A stretch of DNA of 64,000 bases from Paenibacillus sp. IHBB 10380 (GCF_000949425.1 NZ_CP010976.1:4588001-4652000), one strand, 5' to 3'; positions 39,238 through 48,284 are shown, numbered from the stretch's first letter. Notes: a model not told the origin generated them from the letters alone. Translations and numbers: made by a program.

Positions 39238-39310
39238 TTCAAATCCCTCCATAACTTTTTATTTCAATTAGTAATAGCATCAAATGATACAAAATGCTGA
39301 AAAAGAAAAA

Positions 39311-39481
39311 TTAAAATTTCCAACTAATGGGCGGCCAGAGGATTGTAGACAAAGGCAGCACCGTTACGGATATCGGTTCAGTAATCACTATTTCGCCTGA
39401 ACCCTGAACTCGGGTCATTTCAGCAATGCTCAAATCCTCGAACTTTTCACCAACAATTGCTTAAGTATTAGTATCTTCTAT
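39311..39481 (-). pseudogene. Decayed third lanthipeptide precursor
   Basis: Minus strand: GGAGG, then eight bases, then ATA where the other precursors have ATG; the sixth codon is ACT and the seventh is TAA where they have a Lys codon (39463-39461). After that the frame continues AIVGEKFEDLSIAEMTRVQGSG-EIVITEP to a stop at 39311. The leader matches A1/A2 (NTKAIVGDTFEDM...VQGSGD). The core has no Cys and ends PPISWKF. Both start and Lys codon are lost, so it is very probably inactive. Confidence 0.8.
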
Positions 39482-39538
39482 TTTTTTCACCTCCAAGTAA
39501 CAAGATATCTATGAAAACTAAACTTAGATGTGCACTAC

Positions 39539-42500
39539 CTATAGTTTAGATTCCAACAACAATAAATTGCTAACAGATCCGGAGATATACAAATATATCC
39601 ATCCGACTCCACTAATTCCATCAAAAATACCTTTTGCATTAGTTTCAAGGATCTTGGGTACTGTATACCCTTCAAACAAAGCGTTCATATTCATATTAGA
39701 AATCCATATTTGGATAAATTCTACCCATTTTTCTTCTTGCGTATATTCATATAGCATTTTCAGTGTCGTAATTACACTTCCACTTCCATGACAAAGGGTA
39801 TCATCATTTCTCATGGTAGTTAAAGATTTATCAAACTGTTCAATCAGAGTCGCTAGTTGTTTTTTGTCAACGATTGTTGGGCATATCTTCATAAGTTCGA
39901 GTCTAGCTTGAATCATACCTGGCAATCCCCAACACCATTTTTTTATATTAGTAACAGGAATATCTAATTCAAACTCTTTTGAAAGTAAAGAACTGATATA
40001 TTCTGAATCCATTATTTCTAGTGAAGCCAAACCAAGAGCAAGGCCAGAAATTCCATGAGCTATTCCTATAACTCCAATTGATTTATCTTCTCCCAAACTG
40101 ATTCTTTGAATCAATACATTCACAAATTTTTGAACAGTATTTTCGGATAAGGACTCTATTCCAAATGTTAATCGTATCACTGATATTAACCGCAAAATCC
40201 CTGAAATTCCTGAAATATAATCTGTACCTTTTATTTTTTCAATATCATCCGTTTCTAAGCTTTCGAGTTTTTCTAATGTTAACTCCAAAAATGATCTTTC
40301 ACTTACAGTCCCTAAGAGTCTATATTCCAAGGCTATTGGAAAAATTGGTGACAACCACCCTGTGAATGCACTTTGAAATCTATGTCTTTTTGCCTGTTCT
40401 ACTGCCGTATGAATCAACTTTCTATAATAAGTTAGATATATCTCTTCATTAGTTTTTATATACAACTCCAAAAACAGAATAGAAATACCACTTAATCCGC
40501 CATACAAACTCTCATCACATGGAATCATTTTCCACTGTTTTTTATCATTACAATCTACATTAACAAATGAGCATTCCTCATTGTTCTCAAAAGCTTCATC
40601 TATCAATCTATCAGCAATCAATTTTGCTTGCTTTAAATAATCAATTTTTTGGACTGGATAATTAAGAGCTCTTTCCTGCTTTTCTTGGTTTAAATAAAAA
40701 TCCGTGATTCCTAACGAGGATAGCAGTATAGATCTTTGTCTTATTATTTCCTTTTCTGTTAACCCAGATATCCGATGCTTAGATATCTCAAAACCGGATT
40801 GTTGATGAAAGTTAGGATATATATTTTGTTGACTATCAATTAAATCTCTAGAATCTGTAATAGAATAAAAGATAGGAATATCATTAAATAGTAAGTCTCT
40901 TACTTCACTCTTAATAATGCGTTTATCCAAATATGGATATGCCCAGATATTCATCATTAATCGCTCGCGACAATTCATCTCACGATTATAATTAGGATGA
41001 TTCGAATAGCGAATCATTGAAGCATATCTTTCTGTTCCTTTTAATAAGGAGCGTATTTTATACCCTTGAAAAATGTTAAGTTCTTCAAGACACTCCGCTT
41101 TATTCTCCAATACGAATTTCATGAAGTCATTAAAACCTTCCAAAATTTTTAAACTATATTTTTGAAAATTAATTTCTTCGGTTTCATCAAACTTAGGGAT
41201 ATTGTTCCCACCAGCAAAATAGCCACCCTCGATCTTTTCATAATGAAATTCATCAGTATTAACTTCTGCTGGTGAAAGATACTTTTGAGATAGTTTAACT
41301 TCTTTTCCGTTTAAGGCGCTTAACTCGATTTTCTCTCCTAAACCCATACTTATTTGTCTCGGCAATAAGCAAGAATTTGAAACAGAATCTACTTCCAGAT
41401 GCTTCATTAAGTCACTATATATTGACTCATTCTCCAAATTTAGAGAAGTCTGAAATATCGTTTCGATATCCACAATAACAGGATGTCCCCCATCTGCAAT
41501 AATATTTTCCAAATGCAGATCATTCATACTCAGTAAATAGCAAAGTGCATTTAAATACCCATAACGAAGGTAAAAATTTTCAACTTCTATTTCACTTTTA
41601 CAATAGTGAGGAATAACAAATTCATTAAAGGCATAATGTGTTCTATAAATTCCTTTTGGTATTTTAATTGGTAATAATTCAGAATCCCTTGTGTACCAAT
41701 CTATGAATTTTTCAAAAGCCATGCTTATTTCTAAATTTTTTGGCTTATACACTAATTTTTTATCTCCAAAACTCAAAATCGAAACCGATTTCCCTTGCTC
41801 GTGAGAATCACCTGTCGAAAGATTAATTTCTGTTAAATTCAGTTTATCTAACTCTAAAAACTGTCGAATTTCGAAGGAATCCTTTTCTATGCGTTGCAAA
41901 ATATCGGTGAAATTCTTTTTCAGGTACATTGTCCGAATAGTAGCAACTCTTGCTGCAACAGGATATTCTTCATATAATTTCAAATAACTCTCTTTTGAAT
42001 ATAAAGTTGCTTTTAAGAATTCTTGAAAACGTATTTCCTTATCTTCACTTAGAAAACTGTTCGTTTGTTTATACTCCTCAAGTTTCAAAGCAATTATTTT
42101 TCCCATTACATTAAACATTTCTATACAGTGAGCCTCTAGAAATGCTTTAATAACTTCCTGACCTACTTCAACCTCATTCAACTGATGTATCACCTGTTGT
42201 AAATGCTGAAGTAAATGTCTATTGAACGGTAAGATTGGAACTTGAACTCCAGCCTGATAATTAATATCCTCATAATCAAACTCATTTAACATTTCAATAA
42301 AATCATCAAACCAGACATCTTCTTTGTGTCCATTTGAGTTATCAATTGGTTGAAGCGAGTAAGCAAATTCTTCTTTTGTAAAACTTGTTTCTTTCAACAT
42401 TATCTCGAAATATTTATCATTTAATAGAGTTCGAACATTTCGCCATTCTTTCAAGTATGTATAATCAATGTTGGAGTGATCAGAATATCCCTTTTTATTT

Positions 42501-42550
42501 TCATCAATCTTTCTTGCTTTTTCGATTATTTTATTCACGTTTATTATCAT
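39539..42550 (-). CDS. lanM: Class II lanthionine synthetase LanM
   Basis: A 1,003-residue bifunctional enzyme, typical LanM length. The N-terminal dehydratase half (about 1-640) has kinase-like residues in SFGDKKLVYKPKNLE, MNDLHLENIIADGGH and VDIETIFQ, which phosphorylate and eliminate Ser/Thr. The C-terminal LanC-like cyclase half (about 660-1003) keeps the zinc ligands: Cys in KKWCWGLPG and Cys-His in DTLCHGSGS. GxxGG-like repeats (GGLSGISILFLEL, GIAHGISGLALGL) complete the barrel. It acts on A1 and A2 encoded just downstream. The ATG has AAAGGA only one base away, so a GTG four codons on is an alternative start. Confidence 0.92.
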   Translation of the reverse strand: MIINVNKIIEKARKIDENKKGYSDHSNIDYTYLKEWRNVRTLLNDKYFEIMLKETSFTKEEFAYSLQPIDNSNGHKEDVWFDDFIEMLNEFDYEDINYQAGVQVPILPFNRHLLQHLQQVIHQLNEVEVGQEVIKAFLEAHCIEMFNVMGKIIALKLEEYKQTNSFLSEDKEIRFQEFLKATLYSKESYLKLYEEYPVAARVATIRTMYLKKNFTDILQRIEKDSFEIRQFLELDKLNLTEINLSTGDSHEQGKSVSILSFGDKKLVYKPKNLEISMAFEKFIDWYTRDSELLPIKIPKGIYRTHYAFNEFVIPHYCKSEIEVENFYLRYGYLNALCYLLSMNDLHLENIIADGGHPVIVDIETIFQTSLNLENESIYSDLMKHLEVDSVSNSCLLPRQISMGLGEKIELSALNGKEVKLSQKYLSPAEVNTDEFHYEKIEGGYFAGGNNIPKFDETEEINFQKYSLKILEGFNDFMKFVLENKAECLEELNIFQGYKIRSLLKGTERYASMIRYSNHPNYNREMNCRERLMMNIWAYPYLDKRIIKSEVRDLLFNDIPIFYSITDSRDLIDSQQNIYPNFHQQSGFEISKHRISGLTEKEIIRQRSILLSSLGITDFYLNQEKQERALNYPVQKIDYLKQAKLIADRLIDEAFENNEECSFVNVDCNDKKQWKMIPCDESLYGGLSGISILFLELYIKTNEEIYLTYYRKLIHTAVEQAKRHRFQSAFTGWLSPIFPIALEYRLLGTVSERSFLELTLEKLESLETDDIEKIKGTDYISGISGILRLISVIRLTFGIESLSENTVQKFVNVLIQRISLGEDKSIGVIGIAHGISGLALGLASLEIMDSEYISSLLSKEFELDIPVTNIKKWCWGLPGMIQARLELMKICPTIVDKKQLATLIEQFDKSLTTMRNDDTLCHGSGSVITTLKMLYEYTQEEKWVEFIQIWISNMNMNALFEGYTVPKILETNAKGIFDGISGVGWIYLYISGSVSNLLLLESKL

Positions 42551-42749
42551 TTCCTTTCGCTAAGTTCAAACTTCACAATTCTCCAATTTTATCGCTATTT
42601 TAAGATGAAGTTATTAAGACTGAATGAACGGCGTTTATTAACTAACTAGCTTAAATATAGAATAAACCTAAAAATAATATTTATATACAATTAATCCCTA
42701 TATGACATTTCTAATACCTCATGTTACATATTTTATTTAAAATACCTTA
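42551..42749. promoter_or_regulatory. Presumed lanM operon promoter region
   Basis: AT-rich, between lanM and the IS4 remnant. On the minus strand TTGTATATAAATATT could hold a -10 element. LytTR-type regulators bind direct 9-bp repeats; I could not identify a convincing pair by eye. Confidence 0.3.
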
Positions 42750-43246
42750 TAATAACTCAACTTTCGCACTTATAAAAATGACTTAAGCCCTCGAACACGT
42801 AAGAAGAATTAAAATAGATTTAATCATATTGACAAAAAAACACCTCACTTGTTTGGTATCAGAGAAGTGCGACCAACCATGCCAACAAGAAAGGTGCGTA
42901 ACTCTATGTTACAACCAACACAGGCAAATTTACTAAAGGTTACACGATGTTAACGCTGGGCTGGTCCGGCGGTTTTAGCTTTACTCCGCTTAATTTTTGT
43001 CACGGCGCCAATCAAGTGATGAACGGACACTGCGAAGGCTATTTTTCTTTTTTGCTGATGAAGTCCGCGATTTAGACTACCAGACTACGTTTCAACAGCT
43101 CATGAGTTTATTTCTCCAAATGTCCCAATAAAAAATAAAAAAGAACAAAATTTCTTTATTTTGTTAAATACAGAAATAGATCTCTGGTTTACCTAGCTAT
43201 ATCAAGGGTTTGTTTGGAGATTTGAGCTACGAAAGTTGAGTTATTA
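42750..43246. mobile_element. Internally deleted IS4-family element (inverted repeats plus transposase scraps)
   Basis: TAATAACTCAACTTTCG at 42750-42766 recurs as its exact reverse complement at 43230-43246 (17/17). Between them, on the + strand, are pieces of an IS4-type transposase: GYTMLTLGWSGGFSFTPLNF (about 42940-43060) and, in another frame, ADEVRDLDYQTTFQQLMSLF to a TAA at 43131. Most of the transposase is absent. This is a short non-autonomous derivative about 497 bp long. Confidence 0.75.
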
Positions 43247-43530
43247 ACAAATGTAATTGTGATATGAACATCCCGATATGAAAGCGAATTCATAATATGT
43301 CACGTATAATTCTATTAATCATTACGATCCATAAGGGAGGACAAAAAGGATTTTGTTTGCCAGATTACTTGGTAAGTTCCTCAGTCTTGACTTTTTACTT
43401 CATTTTAATGGAATGCTGATTTGCCTTAAAGGGGCAAAGCGATACTCGCGTTTTTTAGTTTTTTGAATTTTTCGAGCGAGTATTTGCAAGTGTAGTAATA
43501 AAATTGAAAATGATTGTTAGGGGAGTTAAC
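43247..43530. promoter_or_regulatory. Leader region of the LytTR regulator
   Basis: Holds a hairpin, ATACTCGC (43442) with GCGAGTAT (43476-43483), and a 37-codon frame beginning TTG at 43353 with GGGAGG twelve bases upstream (MFARLLGKFLSLDFLLHF...). The frame has no known signal-peptide motif. A regulator-linked small peptide or decayed DNA are both possible. Confidence 0.3.
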
Positions 43531-44271
43531 ATGGCGATATATATTTTAGAGGATCAAATTGTACAAGCTCTAGCATTAAAAAAAGTGATTGAACAATACT
43601 GTCAACTGCATGGGAAAAGTCGAGAAACTATTCATACTTTTAAAAAAGTATCTGATTTGCTAAGAAAGGTACAGGAAAACTCTGAGTTAAATCTGTACTT
43701 TATAGATTTGGAGATTAGTTCCGTAGAGATGGAAGGTTTAGAAGCTGCTAAAGAGCTGAGAAATATTGATAAACAGGGAATTATAGTTTTTGTTACTGCA
43801 CGCTCTGAATTGATAGCTATTTCATATAAATATTATGTTTCAGCACTCACATTTATTGAAAAGAGATTAGATTATTCTTTATTAAAAAAAGAAATCAACA
43901 ACTGTCTGAAAATTTATCTGGAAATGATAGAACATTCAATTATTGACGAAAAAATATTTGTTTATCAAACTAAAACTTCGATAGTTCGTTTATATTTTCG
44001 AGACATATATTTTTTTTCGACTGTATATGATCATCGGATATTGTTAACTGCAAAAGATCAAATCCGAAAATTTCAAGGGACTTTAAAAAACATTGAAAAA
44101 TGTGATGCCAGATTGTTTAGAATACACCAGTCATTTTTAGTCAATCTTCAACATATTAGTAGTATAGACAAGTCTACAAGAGAGGTCATTTTGACTAAAG
44201 GTGAGCGGCTACCCATTTCCCGAAGTTACTATCAGAGGACGTTGGAGTTATTTGGAAATTATATTAGTTGA
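43531..44271 (+). CDS. LytTR-family response regulator (AgrA/ComE type)
   Basis: A 246-residue regulator: a receiver domain (ILEDQIVQALALKKVIEQY; Asp in LYFIDLEIS; TARSELIAISYKYYVSALTFIEK) and a C-terminal LytTR DNA-binding domain (IVRLYFRDIYFFSTVYDHRI...FRIHQSFLVNLQHI). ATG at 43531 has GGGGAG five bases upstream. It diverges from lanM, with an IS4 remnant between them. AgrA/BlpR-like regulators commonly control bacteriocin genes, so it probably regulates the lan cluster. No partner sensor kinase or peptide exporter is encoded in the window. Confidence 0.85.
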   Translation: MAIYILEDQIVQALALKKVIEQYCQLHGKSRETIHTFKKVSDLLRKVQENSELNLYFIDLEISSVEMEGLEAAKELRNIDKQGIIVFVTARSELIAISYKYYVSALTFIEKRLDYSLLKKEINNCLKIYLEMIEHSIIDEKIFVYQTKTSIVRLYFRDIYFFSTVYDHRILLTAKDQIRKFQGTLKNIEKCDARLFRIHQSFLVNLQHISSIDKSTREVILTKGERLPISRSYYQRTLELFGNYIS

Positions 44272-44390
44272 AATGTTCTAGTGCTGAATAAAAGTTGCAA
44301 TTTCAAACAGTATTGATTCTAGAAAAATAAACATGAGATATATTTTTGAAAAAGGATATTCAACCAAAAGAAAAAATTTTAGCAATAGAT

Positions 44391-44672
44391 TCAAACCATG
44401 AGTTTGAGTAAAAATAGCGGCGATTTCCCTGATAGTTTCTGATAGATATGCTGTTTTGTTTGCTGGAGAAGAAAACTTTCTTGCCACGGACTATGTTACA
44501 GAAAATAGCCAAGTGCTGTGCGATGTTTAGGATGGTGACTGGCTTGAAGTATTTGAGCGAGCTTGCCAGTAAAACCTGTGCTCGACATCCCATCGACAAC
44601 ATGCAAAAGATGTCGCAAAACGGGTTTAGAGAAATACAGAGGCAGTCGCCAATGTTTAAAACCTTTTTCAAT
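44391..44672 (-). pseudogene. IS4-family transposase, N-terminal remnant
   Basis: The minus strand reads IEKGFKHWRLPLYFSKPVL, HVVDGMSSTGFTGKLAQI, a TAA in frame after ALGYFL, then HSPWQESFLLQQTKQHIY, KLSGKSPLFLL and a stop. This is the N-terminus of IS4-type transposases, without the catalytic region. It has no start codon and one internal stop. Confidence 0.7.
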
Positions 44673-44778
44673 TTGTTAATGGTATGTTAATCTATTCATC
44701 AGCAGATATGCTCCTTTGGTGGATGGTGGCGTAAGAACTTTCGTTTTAACCAAAAGAGTGGACTCTGTCTTTAGCACG

Positions 44779-44969
44779 CTAATCCATCGCACTATGGGTG
44801 ACAGATTTAGATTTCAGCCATTCCAGCAATTGAAATAATTCTTTGGTCAGTGTACCACGCGTTCGTACTTTACTTTGAATGTCACCTGCTTCATGCACAT
44901 TTAAGGTGCAGATCACGAACGTTTCTTGATGAACATCTTACCTGCACAGTTTTGAATTTGCACTTCCAT
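44779..44969 (-). pseudogene. IS110-family transposase, N-terminal remnant
   Basis: MEVQIQNCAG is followed by a frameshift and then DVHQETFVICTLNVHEAG...TLTKELFQLLEWLKSKSVTHSAMD and a stop. The DVHQETFV catalytic-Asp motif and THSAMD (normally THVAMESTGVYW) identify IS110-type transposases. Everything after the first Asp/Glu region is lost. Confidence 0.7.
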
Positions 44970-45235
44970 AACTAATCCTTGCATTGGGTAGATGACATGG
45001 TGATGGATCGGTTCGAGCTGTAACATTTTTATGTTCGCAGTTCTCTAGGTAAGGGTGTACTTAAGCTGGCAATGGTTTGTACACAGAACCGATCTTTATA
45101 GTTTATTTAACGGGTAGACTATTATAAAAAGAAGCGTATTACCTCACCATGTTACTACTAGTATGGATGTTGTTGCTAGAGAAGATAAACTTGCTGATAT
45201 TCTCATGCCAGGCTTGAGATCAAAAACCCATAATG
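44970..45235. other. Decayed intergenic region between IS remnants
   Basis: No intact gene. The part next to the IS110 remnant may correspond to the element's non-coding end. The bases before the IS256 insertion contain an open + frame (VAREDKLADILMPG...) that I cannot place. Confidence 0.3.
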
Positions 45236-45243
45236 GTTTATTT

Positions 45244-46596
45244 GAGTCTGTAAAATAGATTGTGTAAACTCCTAAACCTATTAAAATAGTAGTATACGAA
45301 AGGTAGGGGAGAACACATGGGATTATGGACAAAACAGCAACTCCGTGAGTTCATTAAAGAGAACAAATTGGTATCTGCACAGGATGCTCAAAATGCATTG
45401 AAAGAGTTGTTTGCAGAGACGTTGCAAGAAATGCTAGAGGCTGAAATGGATACTCATTTGGGCTATCAGAAGCACGACATGCAGAACAAGCAAACAACGA
45501 ATAGCCGTAATGGAAAGAGCAAGAAAAGCATCATTAGCGAGTACGGTGAGCAGGAAATCACCATTCCCCGTGATCGCGAAGGTGAATTTGAGCCGCTTGT
45601 TGTGAAGAAACATCAATCCAATGTGACGGGTATTGAAGATCAGATCGTTGCCTTATATGCAAAAGGCATCAGTACGCGCGAGATTCAAGACCACCTGAAC
45701 AATCTGTATGGCATTGAGGTCTCTCCAACCTTCATTTCCAACGTCACGAACAAGATTGTTCCTCTCATTAAGGAGTGGCAGAACCGACCACTCCAAGCCG
45801 TGTACGCGGTTGTTTTTCTAGATGCCATTCACTTTAAGGTCAAACAGGATGGTGCCATTGTAAACAAAGCAGCCTATATGGTCATTGGTATTGATCTAGA
45901 TGGATGCAAAGACGTTCTTGGAATGTGGATCGGCGAGAATGAGTCCTCCAAGTTCTGGCTTAGTGTCCTTAATGATCTGAAAAACCGTGGTGTACAGGAC
46001 ATTCTCATCACATGCGTAGACAACTTAACGGGCTTCACTCAAGCGATTACAGCCTGTTATCCGCAGACTGAAATCCAAAAATGCATCATTCATCAGATTC
46101 GCAACTCTACTCGATTTGTCTCCTACAAAGATCTGAAGAAAGTAACTGCTGATAAAGCCCATTTACAAAGCCGTAAATGAGGAAATGGCTCTATTGGAAT
46201 TGGACCGATTCGAGGAAACCTGGGGTAATAAGTATCCCCTGATTGTACGCTCCTGGCGAAACAACTGGGATGAACTCGCAACCTTTTTTAAATACCCAGC
46301 AGAGATCCGTAAAATTATTTATACGACCAACATCATTGAGAGTTACCACCGTCAATTACGCAAGGCTACCAAAGGTAAAAGCATCTTCCCTACGGACGAT
46401 TCCTTACTGAAAATGCTCTACTTGGCCACGATGGATGTTACCCGTAAATGGACAGGCCGTGTACAGAATTGGGGGCAAATGCTCCTTCAGCTTTCCGTGT
46501 TCTTTCCGGATCGCATCGGGCAGTATCTCAGATAACTTTTCTCCCCTCGGGGAGGAGCCTATTAAAAGAGTTTACACAAAAGATTTGACAGACCCC
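45244..46596 (+). mobile_element. IS256-family insertion sequence, complete ends
   Basis: Terminal inverted repeats begin GAGTCTGT (left) and GGGGTCTGT (right, complement) and share TTGTGTAAACTC at their inner ends (45260-45271 and 46568-46579). Both ends are flanked by the same 8-bp sequence GTTTATTT (45236-45243; 46597-46604), the target duplication size expected for IS256. The element is 1,353 bp. Confidence 0.9.
45317..46535 (+). pseudogene. IS256-family transposase, frameshifted
   Basis: Frame 1 (45317-46180) carries the mutator-type N-terminus: EAEMDTHLGYQKHD, GISTREIQDHL, VVFLDAIHFKVKQDG and VDNLTGF. Near 46155-46165 (GCTGATAAAGCCC) the frame changes; in the other frame KPIYKAVNEEMALLELDRFEETWG continues to TTNIIESYHRQLRKATKGK and stop at 46535. 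One codon's worth of sequence is disturbed there. The DDE residues appear to be split between the frames. Otherwise the transposase is well preserved, so the shift may be recent. Confidence 0.88.
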
Positions 46597-46628
46597 GTTT
46601 ATTTACATAAGATTCTTGACTTATATCC

Positions 46629-46952
46629 TTACAACGATTTATCAAAATACATCAAGAAAATTAATTCAATTGTGTATTGTAGAAACAGCAAAATAAATGC
46701 ATATAACACTGCATTAGAAACACTCAAACTAATTTGAAAAGGATTTAATATATCTACAACCAATATGATACCAAATACTATTGTAATTAAACCTTGGTAC
46801 CAAATTATCACTTGGTTCGCCTTATTCTGAATCAACTGCCAGCGTTCATCATTTTTATATTTTGCACTTTTAATAGCTTTGTAAAATACATTACCAAAAA
46901 GTCCTATCCCTAATACGATGAACCCAACTAACATTACTGTTTTATAAATCAT
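46629..46952 (-). CDS. Small membrane protein, partner of XRE regulator (DUF2178-like)
   Basis: A 107-residue protein with three or four membrane helices (LVGFIVLGIGLFGNVFY, WYQGLITIVFGIILVVDIL, NAVLYAFILLFLQYTIELIFLMYF) and the charged stretch AIKSAKYKNDERWQLIQNKA between them. Its ATG overlaps the stop of the regulator upstream. Regulator-membrane pairs like this are common in Firmicutes, but the function is unknown. A broken copy lies at 33751. Confidence 0.7.
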   Translation of the reverse strand: MIYKTVMLVGFIVLGIGLFGNVFYKAIKSAKYKNDERWQLIQNKANQVIIWYQGLITIVFGIILVVDILNPFQISLSVSNAVLYAFILLFLQYTIELIFLMYFDKSL

Positions 46953-47158
46953 TATTTATCATCCTCCTTCAGTATAAATACTTCATTAATAGATACATTA
47001 AATGCTCTTGCAATTTTGAAGGCTAGCTCCAGTGATGGTGAATATTTATATTTCTCGATGGATATAATTGCCTGTCGCGACACCCCAAGAAGTTCAGCCA
47101 AATCAGCTTGCGTCCAATTCTGTACAGCTCTCAAAATTTTAATGCGATTTTCAATCAA
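46952..47158 (-). CDS. Small XRE-family regulator (copy 2)
   Basis: A 68-residue Cro/C1-type protein (ENRIKILRAVQNWTQADLAELLGVSRQAIISIEKYKYSPSLELAFKIA) starting at TTG with GGGGTG upstream. It is about 75% identical in protein to copy 1 at 33801 by eye. It probably controls its own operon with the membrane protein. The two copies lie at opposite sides of the lanthipeptide island. Confidence 0.85.
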   Translation of the reverse strand: MIENRIKILRAVQNWTQADLAELLGVSRQAIISIEKYKYSPSLELAFKIARAFNVSINEVFILKEDDK

Positions 47159-47239
47159 TGTAATTCACCCCTTACTTAACGTAACTATTTGATTACATTT
47201 ATATTGTAATTAAGTAGTTACATTTTGTCAAGCATTGAA

Positions 47240-47330
47240 CTAGGAAGTGTCTGGAAACTCATCATTGAGCCAATTTAAAAATAGCCACAACATAAATAAA
47301 AGCTAAAAATAACTTTGCTAGTTTGTCATA
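47240..47330 (-). pseudogene. IS5-family transposase, C-terminal scrap
   Basis: Minus strand: YDKLAKLFLAFIYVVAIFK followed, after one frameshift, by WLNDEFPDTS. This is the very end of many IS5-type transposases in Firmicutes. Nothing else of the element is recognisable. Confidence 0.65.
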
Positions 47331-47384
47331 ACCCCCCTGTGTCACAATAGTTGTCGATGTCTTTTTTTCAAAACCACAAAAAAG

Positions 47385-47420
47385 AAGTCGAGCATCTCTC
47401 TGCTTTCGACTTCTTTCAAA
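47385..47420 (-). terminator. Terminator after the decayed anti-sigma gene
   Basis: GAAAGAAGTCGA and TCGACTTCTTT form a stem around a 14-base loop; six T follow on the minus strand. Confidence 0.8.
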
Positions 47421-47456
47421 ATATACAGGATTGGCACATGCCTCTTCAAAGAACGT

Positions 47457-48272
47457 TCACTTTAGATCAGCAATATACCCTTCCATCATACCGATCAAAT
47501 TATCCTCTGAAACATTCCCAGTAATTTGAAACTCAATTACTGTTTTATCAGTGGTTAGAACACTTAAGCTAATGAGTTTTTCATGTCCATCATCCGAATA
47601 TAGAGCTAATATATTATCTGTATTTTTAATCATTTTCCAATTACCAACATAATTATTGGATAATGTTAGTATTCCCTAAGCCGCTTTTGTAGCGTCTGGA
47701 TTCTTACCTTGAATAACTAAAACCCACTGATTTTGTTGTCTGTAAAAGTCTATAATAGAAGGCGTATAATTGATAACATTCGTATTAATATTAAGAGTTC
47801 TATCATTTGTTTCGGTTTTATTAATATCATCAGGAATATTAAGGTTTATACTACCTGCAATTCGATGATTTAAAGGAATGGGCGTTTCTTTAGCTGTAAG
47901 AAATTCAAAACCTAATTCGTTTTTACCAGAACTTAAATCATATTCTTCCTTTACAGTACCCGGTTCCTTTAACCATTGATTCACTCTTTCCATAGACTCC
48001 ATTTGATTAACAGGACTTGGACTATGTTCCGTCAGTGATACCAATATCCCATTCCATTGATTTGGAAAAGCATACACCGCTCCAGCTGTAGCGGAAGTGA
48101 TTAAAAAAATAATGCATGCTACTAAAAAAACTGGCTTTGGACCCCTTTTAAGTATGCCTTTTTTGATTCTTATGTCATTTATTCTATGCATTACCTTTGC
48201 AGAAACATCTATTTGCCTTAAATGCTCCTCTAGGTCTTTAACTAATCCGTTAAACTCTGATTTTTCGTTCAT
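47457..48272 (-). pseudogene. Anti-sigma-type membrane protein with in-frame stop
   Basis: A TAG at 47678-47676 ends the product at 198 residues, but the same frame continues open for another 72 codons (GILTLSNNYVGNW...GNVSEDNLIGMMEGYIADLK) to TGA at 47457. An N-terminal cytoplasmic part (HLRQIDVSAKVMHRINDIRIKKG), one helix (PVFLVACIIFLITSATAGAVYAF) and an outer domain resemble DUF4367-type anti-sigma partners. The tail reads like the natural end of the domain, so the TAG is probably a nonsense mutation. Its sigma gene lies just upstream. Confidence 0.75.
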
Positions 48273-48284
48273 TTAAAAGTCCCC

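Noticed and set aside
43353..43466. AgrD-type signal peptide precursor
   Set aside because: There is no Cys or Ser in a thiolactone-like position followed by an acidic tail; the C-terminal part is basic. It is kept only as an unassigned small frame.
34348..44271. Lanthipeptide immunity transporter (LanFEG)
   Set aside because: No second ABC ATPase/permease set or small immunity lipoprotein is encoded within the cluster; self-protection must lie elsewhere or use another means.
47676..48272. 198-residue complete anti-sigma protein
   Set aside because: The frame stays open for 72 more codons past the TAG with domain-like sequence and a terminator shortly after, so the stop is more likely a mutation.
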